64,000 nt of DNA from an uncultured Bacilli bacterium (GCA_947626565.1 CANQSQ010000001.1:1-64000), one strand, 5' to 3'; shown: positions 32,386 to 41,883, counted from the stretch's first letter. Translations and numbers: made by a program. The notes: generated from the sequence alone by a model not told the origin.

Positions 32386-33072
32386 CTAATGTTTTTTAGA
32401 TTTTCTTTTTCTTAAAGAAATATGTAGTGGATGGTAAATCTCAATATTGAATATAGTCATTAATAAAGAGATAATGGTAAGAATTAAAATGACACTTACT
32501 ATAAACAAAGGCATATTAAATTCATTAGTTTTTTCTTTAGTAGTATCAAGATAACTGTTAGTTAAATATTTTTCATAATTGTCATCAGTTATAACTACTT
32601 CATTATCAGCTGGGACAAAGTTAGGAAGATTTTTGATAGCTAATGTTTTTAAATTACTATTAACGATAACGGGATAGCCATAAACCTTTAGAGGTTTAGG
32701 AACGGTAGTTGTTCTTTCATAAGTATAATCAATTATATCTTTATACTTGGCATAATCATCTTCATTTATCGCAATGAGATAAGTGTGCCATTTTCCAGTA
32801 ATTTCTTTTTCAATTACAAAATGAATACCAATATTTTTTTCTGGATAAGAGGCAAATTGCTCCGACATTTTAGATATTTCAATATAAGTATAATCAGTTG
32901 TTTCTTCGACTTCATTCCATGGTAAGATAGCTATATCTTCTTGATATAATTTATAGTCATATACCCCTAATATAGTAATAATAATTAGATGTATTATGAT
33001 TAGTAGCATCTTCATGGCAAATGATTTTTCATTAAATTTTTTCTTTAATTTGGTTCTTTTTTTATTATGCAT
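32386..33072 (-). CDS. Membrane protein with a central extracytoplasmic domain
   Basis: 228 residues: basic N terminus (HNKKRTKLKKKF), one membrane segment at about 20-42, a beta-rich extracytoplasmic domain of about 145 residues (WHTYLIAINEDDYAKYKDIIDYTYE, LKVYGYPVIVNSNLK), a second membrane segment at about 190-212, and a basic tail (LRKRKSKKH). I do not recognise the domain, although the layout resembles small two-pass envelope proteins (DUF6709-like). It lies between a YjdF-like membrane protein and FemX in the same operon, so an envelope role is likely. The start has AGGGG upstream. Confidence 0.65.
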   Translation of the reverse strand: MHNKKRTKLKKKFNEKSFAMKMLLIIIHLIIITILGVYDYKLYQEDIAILPWNEVEETTDYTYIEISKMSEQFASYPEKNIGIHFVIEKEITGKWHTYLIAINEDDYAKYKDIIDYTYERTTTVPKPLKVYGYPVIVNSNLKTLAIKNLPNFVPADNEVVITDDNYEKYLTNSYLDTTKEKTNEFNMPLFIVSVILILTIISLLMTIFNIEIYHPLHISLRKRKSKKH

Positions 33073-33085
33073 AATAAAACCCCTT

Positions 33086-33910
33086 TTATTCTTCTTTTAA
33101 TTGTCGTTTCTTCTTAGGAATAAAGCGGGAAGCAAATTTATAGTCATCCCTATTCTTTATATATAGACTTCCTAAAATACAGAAGGAAATAGCACCAACA
33201 AAATTAACAAATAGATCTTTCATCGTATCTATTAATCCAACTTCTAAGTAGCCACCTTCAATGGTCATTAATTTATCATTGTTTTGATTAAAAAGTTCGG
33301 TTTTCGATATATTATCAACTATGACAGGAGTATTTTTTTTATCTTTGTTTAATTCAACGGAAGAAATTTTTTGAACTAGACGATCTTTTTGCATATCAAG
33401 GGCAAAATACTGGTCCATTGTAAATTCACAAAATTCCCATAAAACCCCGATAGTCATGGAAAAACAAAAAGCAACAAGTCCAACAAAAGCAGGAGTTAAA
33501 TTAAATTGAATCGTTTCCGTATTATTTAAAATATCAATTAATGATAACCCAACAGCGGCACATAAAAAGCCGTTTAAAGTATGAAGCATAGTATCCCAAT
33601 GAGTAAAAACACCATAAAAATTTTGAATTTCACCAAGAATTTCAGCGGAAAATATAAAAAGATAAACAACAATTTCTAAGGTAGTTGGTAATTCAATATT
33701 AAATCGTTTGGAAATAAGATTAGGCAACGTAAACAATATTAAAGTAAAAATACATAGGAAAACATTGTTCCAATTGCCATGGATACTTTGAGCTACCATA
33801 CAAATGATAACTAAAAATCTTAAAAAAAGATAAACAAATAAATTTAAAGTTAATTTAGGTTTTTCTTTTTTTATGGGACTTTGATTACTTTTAATTTTTT
33901 CTTTTTTCAT
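33086..33910 (-). CDS. YjdF/DUF2238-like membrane protein
   Basis: 274 residues with a Lys-rich cytoplasmic N terminus and about six membrane segments. WDTMLHTLNGFLCAAVGLSL, IGVLWEFCEFTMDQYF and GLIDTMKDLFVNFVGAISF correspond to the conserved D/H and E/D motifs of the DUF2238 (YjdF) family. An unusual hydrophilic insertion (about residues 172-225, DMQKDRLVQKISS...NNDKLMTIEGGY) separates the last helices. The function of the family is not established. It is the second gene of the dgk-like/FemX operon. Confidence 0.7.
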   Translation of the reverse strand: MKKEKIKSNQSPIKKEKPKLTLNLFVYLFLRFLVIICMVAQSIHGNWNNVFLCIFTLILFTLPNLISKRFNIELPTTLEIVVYLFIFSAEILGEIQNFYGVFTHWDTMLHTLNGFLCAAVGLSLIDILNNTETIQFNLTPAFVGLVAFCFSMTIGVLWEFCEFTMDQYFALDMQKDRLVQKISSVELNKDKKNTPVIVDNISKTELFNQNNDKLMTIEGGYLEVGLIDTMKDLFVNFVGAISFCILGSLYIKNRDDYKFASRFIPKKKRQLKEE

Positions 33911-33914
33911 AATA

Positions 33915-34841
33915 TCATTCCTTATTTTGAAAAAGCTTATTGATTTTTTCGGTCGGCAATAGCATTTTCATATTCTTTTCTACTTTAAAAGAAAACTTTT
34001 TAGTATCCGTACGATATTCTTCACCATCAATACACCAAGAAGTCTTTGGACCTGTTAAAAATTCAATCTCAAAGTTATCGGTTCGGTAATAGGTTATTCC
34101 AGGTATATCTTTAACATCAATAGTATTAATTAAAACGAGCATTTTAAGCATATCTTTTTTTGTTTTTACATCGGCTAAAGCTATTTCAAACTTATTATCA
34201 TCTAATTTAACATCATAATAAATATCTGATACACCTGCTACTCGGGAAGAATTAGTTATAAAGATAAAGGAATATTTACCTTCATAGGTTTTGTTGTTGA
34301 TTTTGTATTTTATATCATAGCAATTTATTTTGTTGCGAAATTGTTTAAGACCATACATGATATAGGCAATTTTTCCATATTTCTTTTTTAATTCACGTGG
34401 TGTATTATAGGCCATATCGATATAATCACCAAGACAAGCTACATAGACAAATGGAGTATTATTTATATAGCAAATATCAATATTCTTGGCTTTACCTTGT
34501 AAAATTTTTTCAAGATTTTCATTGATGTTGCGACTAAGTCCATACATATTACCAACATCATTAGTGGTACCCATAGGAAGATTAGCCAGAGTAAGTTTTT
34601 TTATTCTTTGCGTATTACCAGTTACTACTTCATTTAATGTTCCATCTCCACCAGCTGAAATAACTAAATCAATGTCATCGTCTAGTTCTTTTACAATACG
34701 AATGGCATCAAACTTAGCTTTAGTAACTTTAATCTCTGTTTCATAACCATATTTACGGAGAATGTCATAGAGATTTTTTAAGTTATTGATTTTTTTCTTC
34801 TTACCACTAGCTGGATTCATGATAATTACACATTTTCGCAC
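33915..34841 (-). CDS. Diacylglycerol kinase-like lipid kinase (YegS/DgkB family)
   Basis: 308 residues. The start is a GTG at 34841 with GGAG 8 nt upstream. IIMNPASGK opens the nucleotide site, and SAGGDGTLNEVV carries the GGDGT catalytic loop. TLANLPMGTTNDVG (GTxNDfA-type) and WCIDGEEYR in the C-terminal beta domain complete the family pattern. DgkB recycles diacylglycerol from lipoteichoic acid synthesis, while related enzymes act on sphingosine-like lipids. First gene of the four-gene envelope operon, with an extended TGT-TATAAT (34868-34873) upstream. Confidence 0.9.
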   Translation of the reverse strand: MRKCVIIMNPASGKKKKINNLKNLYDILRKYGYETEIKVTKAKFDAIRIVKELDDDIDLVISAGGDGTLNEVVTGNTQRIKKLTLANLPMGTTNDVGNMYGLSRNINENLEKILQGKAKNIDICYINNTPFVYVACLGDYIDMAYNTPRELKKKYGKIAYIMYGLKQFRNKINCYDIKYKINNKTYEGKYSFIFITNSSRVAGVSDIYYDVKLDDNKFEIALADVKTKKDMLKMLVLINTIDVKDIPGITYYRTDNFEIEFLTGPKTSWCIDGEEYRTDTKKFSFKVEKNMKMLLPTEKINKLFQNKE

Positions 34842-34867
34842 AAAATCATCTCCATTTTATTAGTTTT

Positions 34868-34873
34868 ATTATA
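34868..34873 (-). promoter_or_regulatory. Extended -10 of the dgk-like/FemX operon
   Basis: TGT-TATAAT on the minus strand, about 26 nt before the GTG start. A convincing -35 is not visible. Confidence 0.55.
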
Positions 34874-34911
34874 ACACATTTTGAAGCAAATAACAGGTTG
34901 ATTTAAATATA

Positions 34912-34938
34912 TAGAAAAAGTACTAATTAATAGTACTT
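34912..34938 (-). terminator. Terminator after the GH25 wall-binding gene
   Basis: AAGTACTA and TAGTACTT form an 8-bp stem with a 5-nt loop, followed by TTTTC on the minus strand. It stops the two-gene wall-protein operon before the dgk-like promoter. Confidence 0.75.
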
Positions 34939-34939
34939 A

Positions 34940-37096
34940 TTAGTAATAAAAAATATTCATATCAACATTACCATTAACGCCTGGTACTTGAGCTTCATTA
35001 GTAAATTGCCAGCCTTCATATGGTCCTTGATAAGTTATATGATCATTCCATTGTCCAACCCAAGTAGTATACTCTCTAACATCAGTTGGAAATCTTGTTT
35101 CAATAAAATATTTTGAAGCATAAACACGAGCATTTACATGCAATAACGATTGAATCTGATTAGTAAAGGTTTTAATTATTTTACCATATGTTTCTTTACT
35201 AATGTAATCACTTGATTGACCAGTGGAATTAATATGCCAAGATTCTATATCATAGTAAATAGCAAAAAGATTAGATGAAATATAAACATTATTATTTCTG
35301 ATAACATTTATAACATAATTAGCTTCTTGAAGAGCCTCTTGTTCATTTTCGGCATAACTATAGAGATAAACTGAGTAAGGAATACCTAAACGATTTAGTT
35401 CTTTGATATTTCGTAAAAACTGACTATCTAGGGTATCGGAACCACTACCTAAACGAACTATGACACCATCAACTAAACCGGAATTTCTTACTGCATCCCA
35501 ATTAATTGTACCATTGTGGTAGGAAACATCGATAACATATTTTTGATTAACATAACCTTCTAGGGCACCTGTTATAGTGTTGAATTTGTAATAAGCTCCA
35601 GCTAAACGTTGGACACCAAGTGCTTGAGAACCATCAGGATTATAATAGTAAGTTAGACCATTAACATTTTTAAAACCTTGAAGATAACCATCACTATTAA
35701 AGAGATAAGCTCGACCTTCAACAGTTTGATTGCCGGTAACTAAAACACCATTTTCATCTAGGTAGAAAATATTACCATTAAGACTTTGCCAACCTCTTTT
35801 TTGACTAGAATCAATATAAGAGAAAAAGTACTTTTTATCATCAATAACCTTAAAACCTTGAACAGCAAAATAATCAGAATCAAAATAATAAGTATGTTGA
35901 TTAATTGTTTGCCATCCATATTGGACAATTCCTTCTTCATTTAAAAGAAAAAGACGATTATTTAAACTTTGTAACCCTGTTAAAAGGGCAGAAGTATTAG
36001 AACTAAAGTAATAAGTATTATTGTCTATGGTTTGAAAGCCTTGATAAGCAAAGCCATCTTCACCAAAATAGTATTTTTGATTAGCAATCATTTGCCAACC
36101 GTATTGGACAATTCCTTGATTATTTAAGTAAAATAATTTACCATTAAGGCCTTGCCAACCACTTTTTAAAGTAGAAGTTATATTACTGAAGAAATATGTT
36201 TCATCCCCTATTTTGTGGAAACCTTGATAAGCAAAACCATCTTCACCAAAATAGTATTTTTGATTAGCAATGGTTTGCCATCCATATTGAACAATTCCTT
36301 GATTATTTAAATAAAATAATTTACCATCTATACCTTGCCAACCACTTTTTAAAGCGGAAGTTATATTACTGAAAAAGTAGGTTTCAGCCCCTATTTTATG
36401 AAAACCTTGGTAGGCAAAACCATCTTCACCAAAATAGTATTTTTGATTAGCAATTGTTTGCCATCCATATTGGACAATTCCTTGATTATTTAAATAAAAT
36501 AATTTACCATTAAGGCCTTGCCAACCACTTTTCAAAGCGGAAGTTATATTACTGAAGAAATAAGTTTTATCCCCTATTTTGTGGAAACCTTGATAAGCAA
36601 AACCATCTTCGCCAAAATAGTAAGTATCATTATTAAACTTTTTCCAACCATAGTAAATAGTTCCATCATTATTTAAGAAAAATAATTTACCATTTAAACC
36701 TTGAAGGTCTTTTTTTAAGACATAGTTAATATTACTAAAAAAGTATGTTTTACCATCAATCTCATGGAAACCATTATAGGCATAGTAATCATCAGGACTA
36801 AAATAATACTTATTTCCAGCAATAGTTTTCCAACCTGTATAAACAGTTCCGTCATCATTTAAGAAAAATAATTTACCATTAAGGCCTTGAAGACCTTTTT
36901 TTAAAGCACTATTAACATAACTGAAAAAATAAGTCTTCCCCTCAATATCTTTAAAACCTTGAACTTTAGTACCATTTTCATAATAATAAGTATTATTATT
37001 TTCTTTTATCCAGCCATCATTTAAGGCGTAAATATTTTTTGGTAAAAGAATGATATTAAGAATTATAAAGAAGCTTAAGAACCATCTTTTTTTCAT
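34940..37096 (-). CDS. Secreted wall-binding repeat protein with C-terminal GH25 lysozyme
   Basis: 718 residues. A signal peptide (about 1-25, ending NIYA) is followed by about 20 choline-binding-like repeats (G-x-x-YYF...G motifs such as GKTYFFSYVNSALKKGLQGLNGKLFFLNDDG) over about 30-500. The C-terminal GH25 domain is YVIDVSYHNGTINWDAVRNSG, VIVRLGSG, YSVYLYSYAENEQEA, IYYDIESW (catalytic Asp/Glu pair), and VGQWND near the end. The repeats would anchor it to a wall glycopolymer. It follows the C39-like gene by 10 nt (operon). Three copies of a 61-residue repeat are nearly identical (see repeat feature), evidence of recent expansion. Confidence 0.9.
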   Translation of the reverse strand: MKKRWFLSFFIILNIILLPKNIYALNDGWIKENNNTYYYENGTKVQGFKDIEGKTYFFSYVNSALKKGLQGLNGKLFFLNDDGTVYTGWKTIAGNKYYFSPDDYYAYNGFHEIDGKTYFFSNINYVLKKDLQGLNGKLFFLNNDGTIYYGWKKFNNDTYYFGEDGFAYQGFHKIGDKTYFFSNITSALKSGWQGLNGKLFYLNNQGIVQYGWQTIANQKYYFGEDGFAYQGFHKIGAETYFFSNITSALKSGWQGIDGKLFYLNNQGIVQYGWQTIANQKYYFGEDGFAYQGFHKIGDETYFFSNITSTLKSGWQGLNGKLFYLNNQGIVQYGWQMIANQKYYFGEDGFAYQGFQTIDNNTYYFSSNTSALLTGLQSLNNRLFLLNEEGIVQYGWQTINQHTYYFDSDYFAVQGFKVIDDKKYFFSYIDSSQKRGWQSLNGNIFYLDENGVLVTGNQTVEGRAYLFNSDGYLQGFKNVNGLTYYYNPDGSQALGVQRLAGAYYKFNTITGALEGYVNQKYVIDVSYHNGTINWDAVRNSGLVDGVIVRLGSGSDTLDSQFLRNIKELNRLGIPYSVYLYSYAENEQEALQEANYVINVIRNNNVYISSNLFAIYYDIESWHINSTGQSSDYISKETYGKIIKTFTNQIQSLLHVNARVYASKYFIETRFPTDVREYTTWVGQWNDHITYQGPYEGWQFTNEAQVPGVNGNVDMNIFYY
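36061..36609 (-). repeat. 183-bp tandem repeats inside the wall-binding gene
   Basis: The phrase CACCAAAATAG recurs at 36061, 36244 and 36427 and again, as CGCCAAAATAG, at about 36610, so the period is exactly 183 bp (61 codons). Each unit encodes two choline-binding-like modules (YYFGEDGFAYQGFHKIG, then KSGWQGxxGKLFYLNNQG). The period keeps the frame, so copy number could vary by recombination. Confidence 0.8.
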
Positions 37097-37106
37097 ATTT
37101 CACCTC

Positions 37107-39206
37107 TTAAAAATCTTTAGATTCTAAAGAATAAAATGCATAACCACCTGTTCTATCATCAGGATCATAACTTTGTTCATTCCAAACAGTATCAAGACTA
37201 AACCATTTGTTATTTAAAGTATTTAAAGGGTCACTGGCTAAAGTATTATTGTTATTTTGATCATATTTATAAAGTAAAATAGCATGATTCCAAGTTGGGG
37301 TTGCAAAGTGACCATTACCCATGGCAGCATAAACAATTTTGCCAGCAAGTAAAGCTGCTTTAACTTCTTCTTTAGTAGCTAGACCAGTATATTTTACATT
37401 ATAGTAATTAGAAGCATAAATTATACCCTTACCACTTGTTCCTTTTATATTTTTATTAAATTGATCAGTATTATTATATAGATAATAAGCTACATCAGTA
37501 GGAAGAATAGTTCTATTTAAGATAGAGCTAAAAGCCATAGCCATACTAGTTGGAGAACAGCCGGAACCACCCATAGTACTTAAACCAATTTTTAAATCCT
37601 TCCAACGAGAGTCTTTTTGATTATAATAAATAGGAATATATTGAATCTTTTCTAGAAGACCAGTAGAATTATTTAAATGCAATTCATTGTTATAATATTT
37701 TACTACACCAAATTTCTTTTCACCTGTTGAGTTATCAAGGAAGTAAGTTCCTTCAGGCATTTTTAAGAAGCCTTTGGCTAGAGTATAAGTTTCTGGGTTA
37801 AAATAATACACCTTATTATTGATAGTAGTCCATTCTTTAGCTAAAGCTTTTGTACTAGGATCAACATAGTAAGTTCTATTATTGTTAGTGTACCAACCAG
37901 TTACTAGTAGGCCATTGTTATAATCAAACAAATAAACAACATTATCAATAGTTTGAACACCAGTTAAATTAAAATGATTTTGGACATAAACATCATAATT
38001 GTCTATTTTTTGCCAGCCTTCTGGTAAAACTTTTCCTTCGGAATCTAAGTAAAAAGGTTTACCATCTATACTTTGCCAACCAGATTTTAAAGCATAATTG
38101 ATATTACTGAAGAAATAGGTTTGTCCGTCAATAGTTTGAAAACCTTTGACAGCATATGAATCGCTACCAAAATAATATTTTTGATTAGCAATAACTAACC
38201 AGCCATAAGCAAGACTACCATCTTCTTTTACATAAAATTTATGATTATCTTTTTCTTGCCAACCAATGCTGGCGGCACATGTTTGAGGATCAAAATAATA
38301 ATTTTTACCATCTATTGTTTGGGAACCTCTTACAGCAAAGCCATTGGCATCAAAATAATAAATCTTTCCGTCAATATTTTGTAAGCCATAAGCTACACTG
38401 CCATCATTATTTAGATAAAATACATTACCATCTATACTTTGCCAACCAGATTTTAAAGCATAATTGATATTACTGAAGAAATAAGTTTTATCCCCTATTG
38501 TTTGAAAACCTTTAGCAGCAAAACCATCAGCAGCAAAGTAATAAGTTAAACCATCTACTTTTTTTAAGCCATGATAAACAGTTCCGTCATCATTTAAGAA
38601 AAATAGTTTACCATCAATACCTTGAATGCCTTTTTTTAAGACATAATTAATGTTGCTAAAAAAGTATGTTTTGCCATCAATTTCATGGAAACCATTATAA
38701 GCATAGTAATCTTCTGGACTAAAATAATATTTATTGCTAGCAATAGTTTTCCAACCTGTATAAACGGTTCCGTCATCATTTAAGAAAAATATTTTACCAT
38801 TAAGGCCTTGAATGCCTTTTTTTAGAGCATAGTTAATATTACTAAAAAAATATGTTTTGCCATCAATTTCACGGAAACCATTATAAGCATAATAATCTTC
38901 TGGACTAAAATAATATTTGCTACCAGCAAGAGTTTTCCAACCTGTATAAACAGTTCCATCATTATTTAAGAAAAATATTTTACCATTAAGGCCTTGAATG
39001 CCCTTTTTTAAAGCACTATTTATATAACTAAAAAAGTATGTTTTTCCTTCTACATTATGAAAGCCTTGAACTTTGGTACCATTTTCATAATAGTATTTTC
39101 CAGTTTTATCTTCATGCCAACCAGTGTCTATAGCTTTGACGTCGAAGAAATTAAATACTAGGATGGTTATTAAAAGTAAAAAGAAATATTTTGATAATTT
39201 TTTCAT
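37107..39206 (-). CDS. Secreted wall-binding repeat protein with C-terminal C39-like peptidase
   Basis: 699 residues. A signal peptide (MKKLSKYFFLLLITILVFNFFDVKA) is followed by about 22 choline-binding-like repeats. The C-terminal domain begins YIPIYYNQKDSRWKDLKIGLSTMGGSGCSPTSMAMAF, the Cys nucleophile site of peptidase C39_2/papain-like wall hydrolases. NHAILLYKYDQNN supplies the His and ASDPLN the Asp/Asn. The enzyme presumably acts on peptidoglycan or surface peptides. Its repeats share modules with the neighbouring GH25 protein, indicating gene duplication with domain swapping. The promoter is at 39249-39277 and GAGGGGA precedes the ATG. Confidence 0.85.
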   Translation of the reverse strand: MKKLSKYFFLLLITILVFNFFDVKAIDTGWHEDKTGKYYYENGTKVQGFHNVEGKTYFFSYINSALKKGIQGLNGKIFFLNNDGTVYTGWKTLAGSKYYFSPEDYYAYNGFREIDGKTYFFSNINYALKKGIQGLNGKIFFLNDDGTVYTGWKTIASNKYYFSPEDYYAYNGFHEIDGKTYFFSNINYVLKKGIQGIDGKLFFLNDDGTVYHGLKKVDGLTYYFAADGFAAKGFQTIGDKTYFFSNINYALKSGWQSIDGNVFYLNNDGSVAYGLQNIDGKIYYFDANGFAVRGSQTIDGKNYYFDPQTCAASIGWQEKDNHKFYVKEDGSLAYGWLVIANQKYYFGSDSYAVKGFQTIDGQTYFFSNINYALKSGWQSIDGKPFYLDSEGKVLPEGWQKIDNYDVYVQNHFNLTGVQTIDNVVYLFDYNNGLLVTGWYTNNNRTYYVDPSTKALAKEWTTINNKVYYFNPETYTLAKGFLKMPEGTYFLDNSTGEKKFGVVKYYNNELHLNNSTGLLEKIQYIPIYYNQKDSRWKDLKIGLSTMGGSGCSPTSMAMAFSSILNRTILPTDVAYYLYNNTDQFNKNIKGTSGKGIIYASNYYNVKYTGLATKEEVKAALLAGKIVYAAMGNGHFATPTWNHAILLYKYDQNNNNTLASDPLNTLNNKWFSLDTVWNEQSYDPDDRTGGYAFYSLESKDF
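38691..39062 (-). repeat. 186-bp tandem repeat (two copies) inside the C39-like gene
   Basis: ACCATTATAA recurs at 38691 and 38877, a 186-bp (62-codon) period. Each copy encodes NGF(R/H)EIDGKTYFFSNINY(A/V)LKKGIQG and the following FSPEDYYAY module. Related units occur in the 34940-37096 gene. Confidence 0.7.
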
Positions 39207-39248
39207 TGATATCTTCCCCTCTTTTAATTACATTAAATTTTCTTTTTT

Positions 39249-39277
39249 ATTATACCACTAGCGATATATTTTTTAAA
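39249..39277 (-). promoter_or_regulatory. Promoter of the wall-protein operon
   Basis: TTTAAA, 17-bp spacer and TATAAT (39249-39254) on the minus strand, upstream of the C39-like and GH25 wall-binding genes. Confidence 0.6.
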
Positions 39278-39301
39278 TATATTTTATAATAAAATTATTA
39301 C

Positions 39302-39331
39302 AAATAACAACAAGGACTAAAGTCCTTGTGT
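39302..39331 (-). terminator. Terminator after the pyruvyltransferase fusion gene
   Basis: ACAAGGACT (39310-39318) and AGTCCTTGT (39321-39329) form a perfect 9-bp stem with a 2-nt loop plus flanking pairs. TGTTATTTG follows on the minus strand. Confidence 0.65.
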
Positions 39332-39334
39332 TCT

Positions 39335-41773
39335 TTATTGTTTACCACGTAATTTACCAAAAAAGTCAAATATTTTATTGGTTAATTTCCATCTTTTGCT
39401 GTCATAAATTGATTTTAATTCACTGGCTATTTCTTGTTGCTTACTTTTTTCAATAGCTATTATTTCATTTAAACGAAGTTGTTCACTTTTTAATTCTTCT
39501 TTTAAAGAGTCAATGGTATGAATATTTTTTAAAGAAATAGTTTTCATATCTTCAGCAATAGTATATCTCCTTAGAGGTTTTACTGGTGATAAAAATAAAG
39601 CTTCATTACTTATACGTAAATTATTGATATTTGATTTAAGAGAAATAGTTTTTTGTAAAATATTATGTTCAGTTATGAATTTTAGACCATTTGACGAGTT
39701 AATAACTAAGGCGGAAACACCTTTTTCATCAAATAATTGTTTATGGTAATCAAAGATACCCCAATAGTCTCCTAAAATAATGTCCGCAGTATTGTTACTA
39801 CCTTTATATTGACAGTGGTAGCAACTTTCGCGTAAAACGGAATTTAAAAGATAAAGTCCCATTAGTGGATTATTACCAAAGCGTTCTATTTTAGTACTAG
39901 TAGGAGTTTGTACTTTTAAAGCTGAATGACTCCAGCCTTCGTCTTTACAGCGATAAGAAAAATTAGTTATAGTTTGACCTTTAAATTCTTGGTCTAAGTA
40001 AGTACTAGTTAATTTATCATTAATAACACCATGGCAAACGACAGAAACGTATAAGACTTTAGAATAATCTTTTAAGAAAACTTTAAACATTCCTATTTGA
40101 CAAGGCGTTCCACTAATAAGTATATACTTATTATCTAAAACATCTTGTTTTAGATAATCAAAAATTTCGGTTAAATTACTTTGAGCGTACTTTGAACCTC
40201 TTATTTTATCTAACTCATTTATTTGAGTTATTCGAATATGCTTAATTTTAAGATTATCTTGAGTAGCACCGTATACGACACCATCTTTTTTACTAAGAAC
40301 AGCTTCGGCAAGTAAACTAAAGATACCACCAGAAGTAGATTTTTCTAGAATAGCATCATTTTTATTTTTAGCGGCAAAAGTTAGAGGTTTAAACTTAGAT
40401 GGAACTACTTTATTATTGATAGGACAATTTTTGCGACACAAATCACAATTTATACAAAGTTTTTTGTTAATTTTAGGGTATTTATAACCTAATTCATCTT
40501 CTTCAAAGGTAATGGCCTTTTTAGGACATTGATGGAAACATAGACCGCAACCTATACATTTTTCAGGAGGACAAATTAAATCTTTTTGTTTTTTAGCATT
40601 TGTTTCTAAACGTTCAAACATCTTTTCGGATAATTTTTCGGACTCTGTAATCATTTTAGGAATGATTTCTTCAAGATGTTTTTTGATGTCTTTTTTATTT
40701 TTATTTAGCCAGATAAATTTATTGACTAATTTGTTTTCAAAAATCTCATCACTAGGGATAACGTAGTTATTATAAGTTCCAAAGATATCTGTAGCAATGC
40801 CTTTTGACTTAACACTATAACCAATTACTAAAGTTGGTATGCAACTAGAATAAGCAGCAATTGAGGCATGAGTACGTGAGGCAATTAGCATATCACATTG
40901 GGAAATAATATATTTTAGTTCGGCACAATTATAGTTTCCTTCTTCTAAGTAAACTCTCGGTTCATTTTCAAATTTAGCATAAATAGCACTTAAAGTTGTC
41001 ATATCATTGCATTCATCAGTAGCAACATGGGGAATTAATGCAATCTTATATTTGGTATTTTTTAAAATATAATTAATTAAACTAATTACTTCTTGAAATC
41101 TTTCATTTTTTTCACTTATATCAGGTATAGTTAAAGGACTAAGATTTAAACCTACTACTTTGCCTTTTTTATAAAAGTCAGCAAGCTCTACTTTTTCTTT
41201 TTTTAGAGCAAAAGCTGAATCAGGAATTAGAATTAATTTATCTTCGGGAACAAATTTTTTTATTTCATTATAAGTTATGCTTTCTCGGATTAATAGAAGA
41301 TCAAAAAGATTCATGTCATTAGCAAGAAGATTATCTTCTATTTTTTCATAAAGAGATGCTCCCCATAAAATAAGTTTTTTATTTTGTCTTTTGACTTCTT
41401 CATCAATGGCATAAAGCCAGTCATTATTCTTATAACAGTAATTGTCTCCTCCAGCGGAGATACAAATATCACAATTCTTTATTTCAGAAATTACATCTTG
41501 TTGATAAATTCTTTCTATTTCTTTACGAGGAGCTTTTTGTCCTTCTAAAGTATAAATTTGTGCTTGGTCTTCTTCTGATAAATCTTCTAATTTCTTAGAA
41601 TGATTAATATAGTTTACTTTATCTGTATAGTAATTTTTATTATTATCATAATCATATGATGCAATAGTTATATCATTTCCAGTAAGCAAATCAATGCTTG
41701 TTTTTACAATGGCTTCTACTCCCCTGTTTTTAAAAGTTCCTACTCCATATAACAATATTTTTTTATTTTTCAT
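39335..41773 (-). CDS. Polysaccharide pyruvyltransferase fused to FrhB-type Fe-S protein
   Basis: 812 residues, two enzymes in one chain. About 1-360 is a polysaccharide pyruvyl transferase domain (LLYGVGTFKNRGVEAIV at the start, then ICISAGGDNYCYKNND, LLIRESITYNEIKKF and MLIASRTHASIAAYSS). About 400-450 carries two 4Fe-4S clusters (CIGCGLCFHQCPKKA and CINCDLCRKNCPIN). The rest is the coenzyme F420 hydrogenase beta-subunit family (GVVYGATQDN, KIRGSKYAQS, ISGTPCQIGMF, CHGVINDKLTSTYLD, GDYWGIFDYH). A short coiled coil ends the protein. In many surface-polysaccharide loci these two are separate neighbouring genes, so this fusion supports joint action on a sugar ketal/reduction step. First gene of its transcript (promoter 41799-41827). 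Confidence 0.9.
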   Translation of the reverse strand: MKNKKILLYGVGTFKNRGVEAIVKTSIDLLTGNDITIASYDYDNNKNYYTDKVNYINHSKKLEDLSEEDQAQIYTLEGQKAPRKEIERIYQQDVISEIKNCDICISAGGDNYCYKNNDWLYAIDEEVKRQNKKLILWGASLYEKIEDNLLANDMNLFDLLLIRESITYNEIKKFVPEDKLILIPDSAFALKKEKVELADFYKKGKVVGLNLSPLTIPDISEKNERFQEVISLINYILKNTKYKIALIPHVATDECNDMTTLSAIYAKFENEPRVYLEEGNYNCAELKYIISQCDMLIASRTHASIAAYSSCIPTLVIGYSVKSKGIATDIFGTYNNYVIPSDEIFENKLVNKFIWLNKNKKDIKKHLEEIIPKMITESEKLSEKMFERLETNAKKQKDLICPPEKCIGCGLCFHQCPKKAITFEEDELGYKYPKINKKLCINCDLCRKNCPINNKVVPSKFKPLTFAAKNKNDAILEKSTSGGIFSLLAEAVLSKKDGVVYGATQDNLKIKHIRITQINELDKIRGSKYAQSNLTEIFDYLKQDVLDNKYILISGTPCQIGMFKVFLKDYSKVLYVSVVCHGVINDKLTSTYLDQEFKGQTITNFSYRCKDEGWSHSALKVQTPTSTKIERFGNNPLMGLYLLNSVLRESCYHCQYKGSNNTADIILGDYWGIFDYHKQLFDEKGVSALVINSSNGLKFITEHNILQKTISLKSNINNLRISNEALFLSPVKPLRRYTIAEDMKTISLKNIHTIDSLKEELKSEQLRLNEIIAIEKSKQQEIASELKSIYDSKRWKLTNKIFDFFGKLRGKQ

Positions 41774-41798
41774 ATATCAACCTCTACCTTATAAATCA

Positions 41799-41827
41799 AT
41801 TATATCAAAGGAAAAAATACCTGACAA
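41799..41827 (-). promoter_or_regulatory. Promoter of the pyruvyltransferase fusion gene
   Basis: TTGTCA (41822-41827), 17-bp spacer and TATAAT (41799-41804) with extended TGA on the minus strand. A strong match. Confidence 0.8.
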
Positions 41828-41883
41828 GTATAATCAACTAGTAATTTTTTAGGATATTTTTATATTTCTTATTCCGATATAAT

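Noticed and set aside
36061..36609. Regular ~183-bp repeat considered as CRISPR or satellite DNA
   Set aside because: The repeats are in frame within a coding sequence, lack spacers and encode the wall-binding modules.
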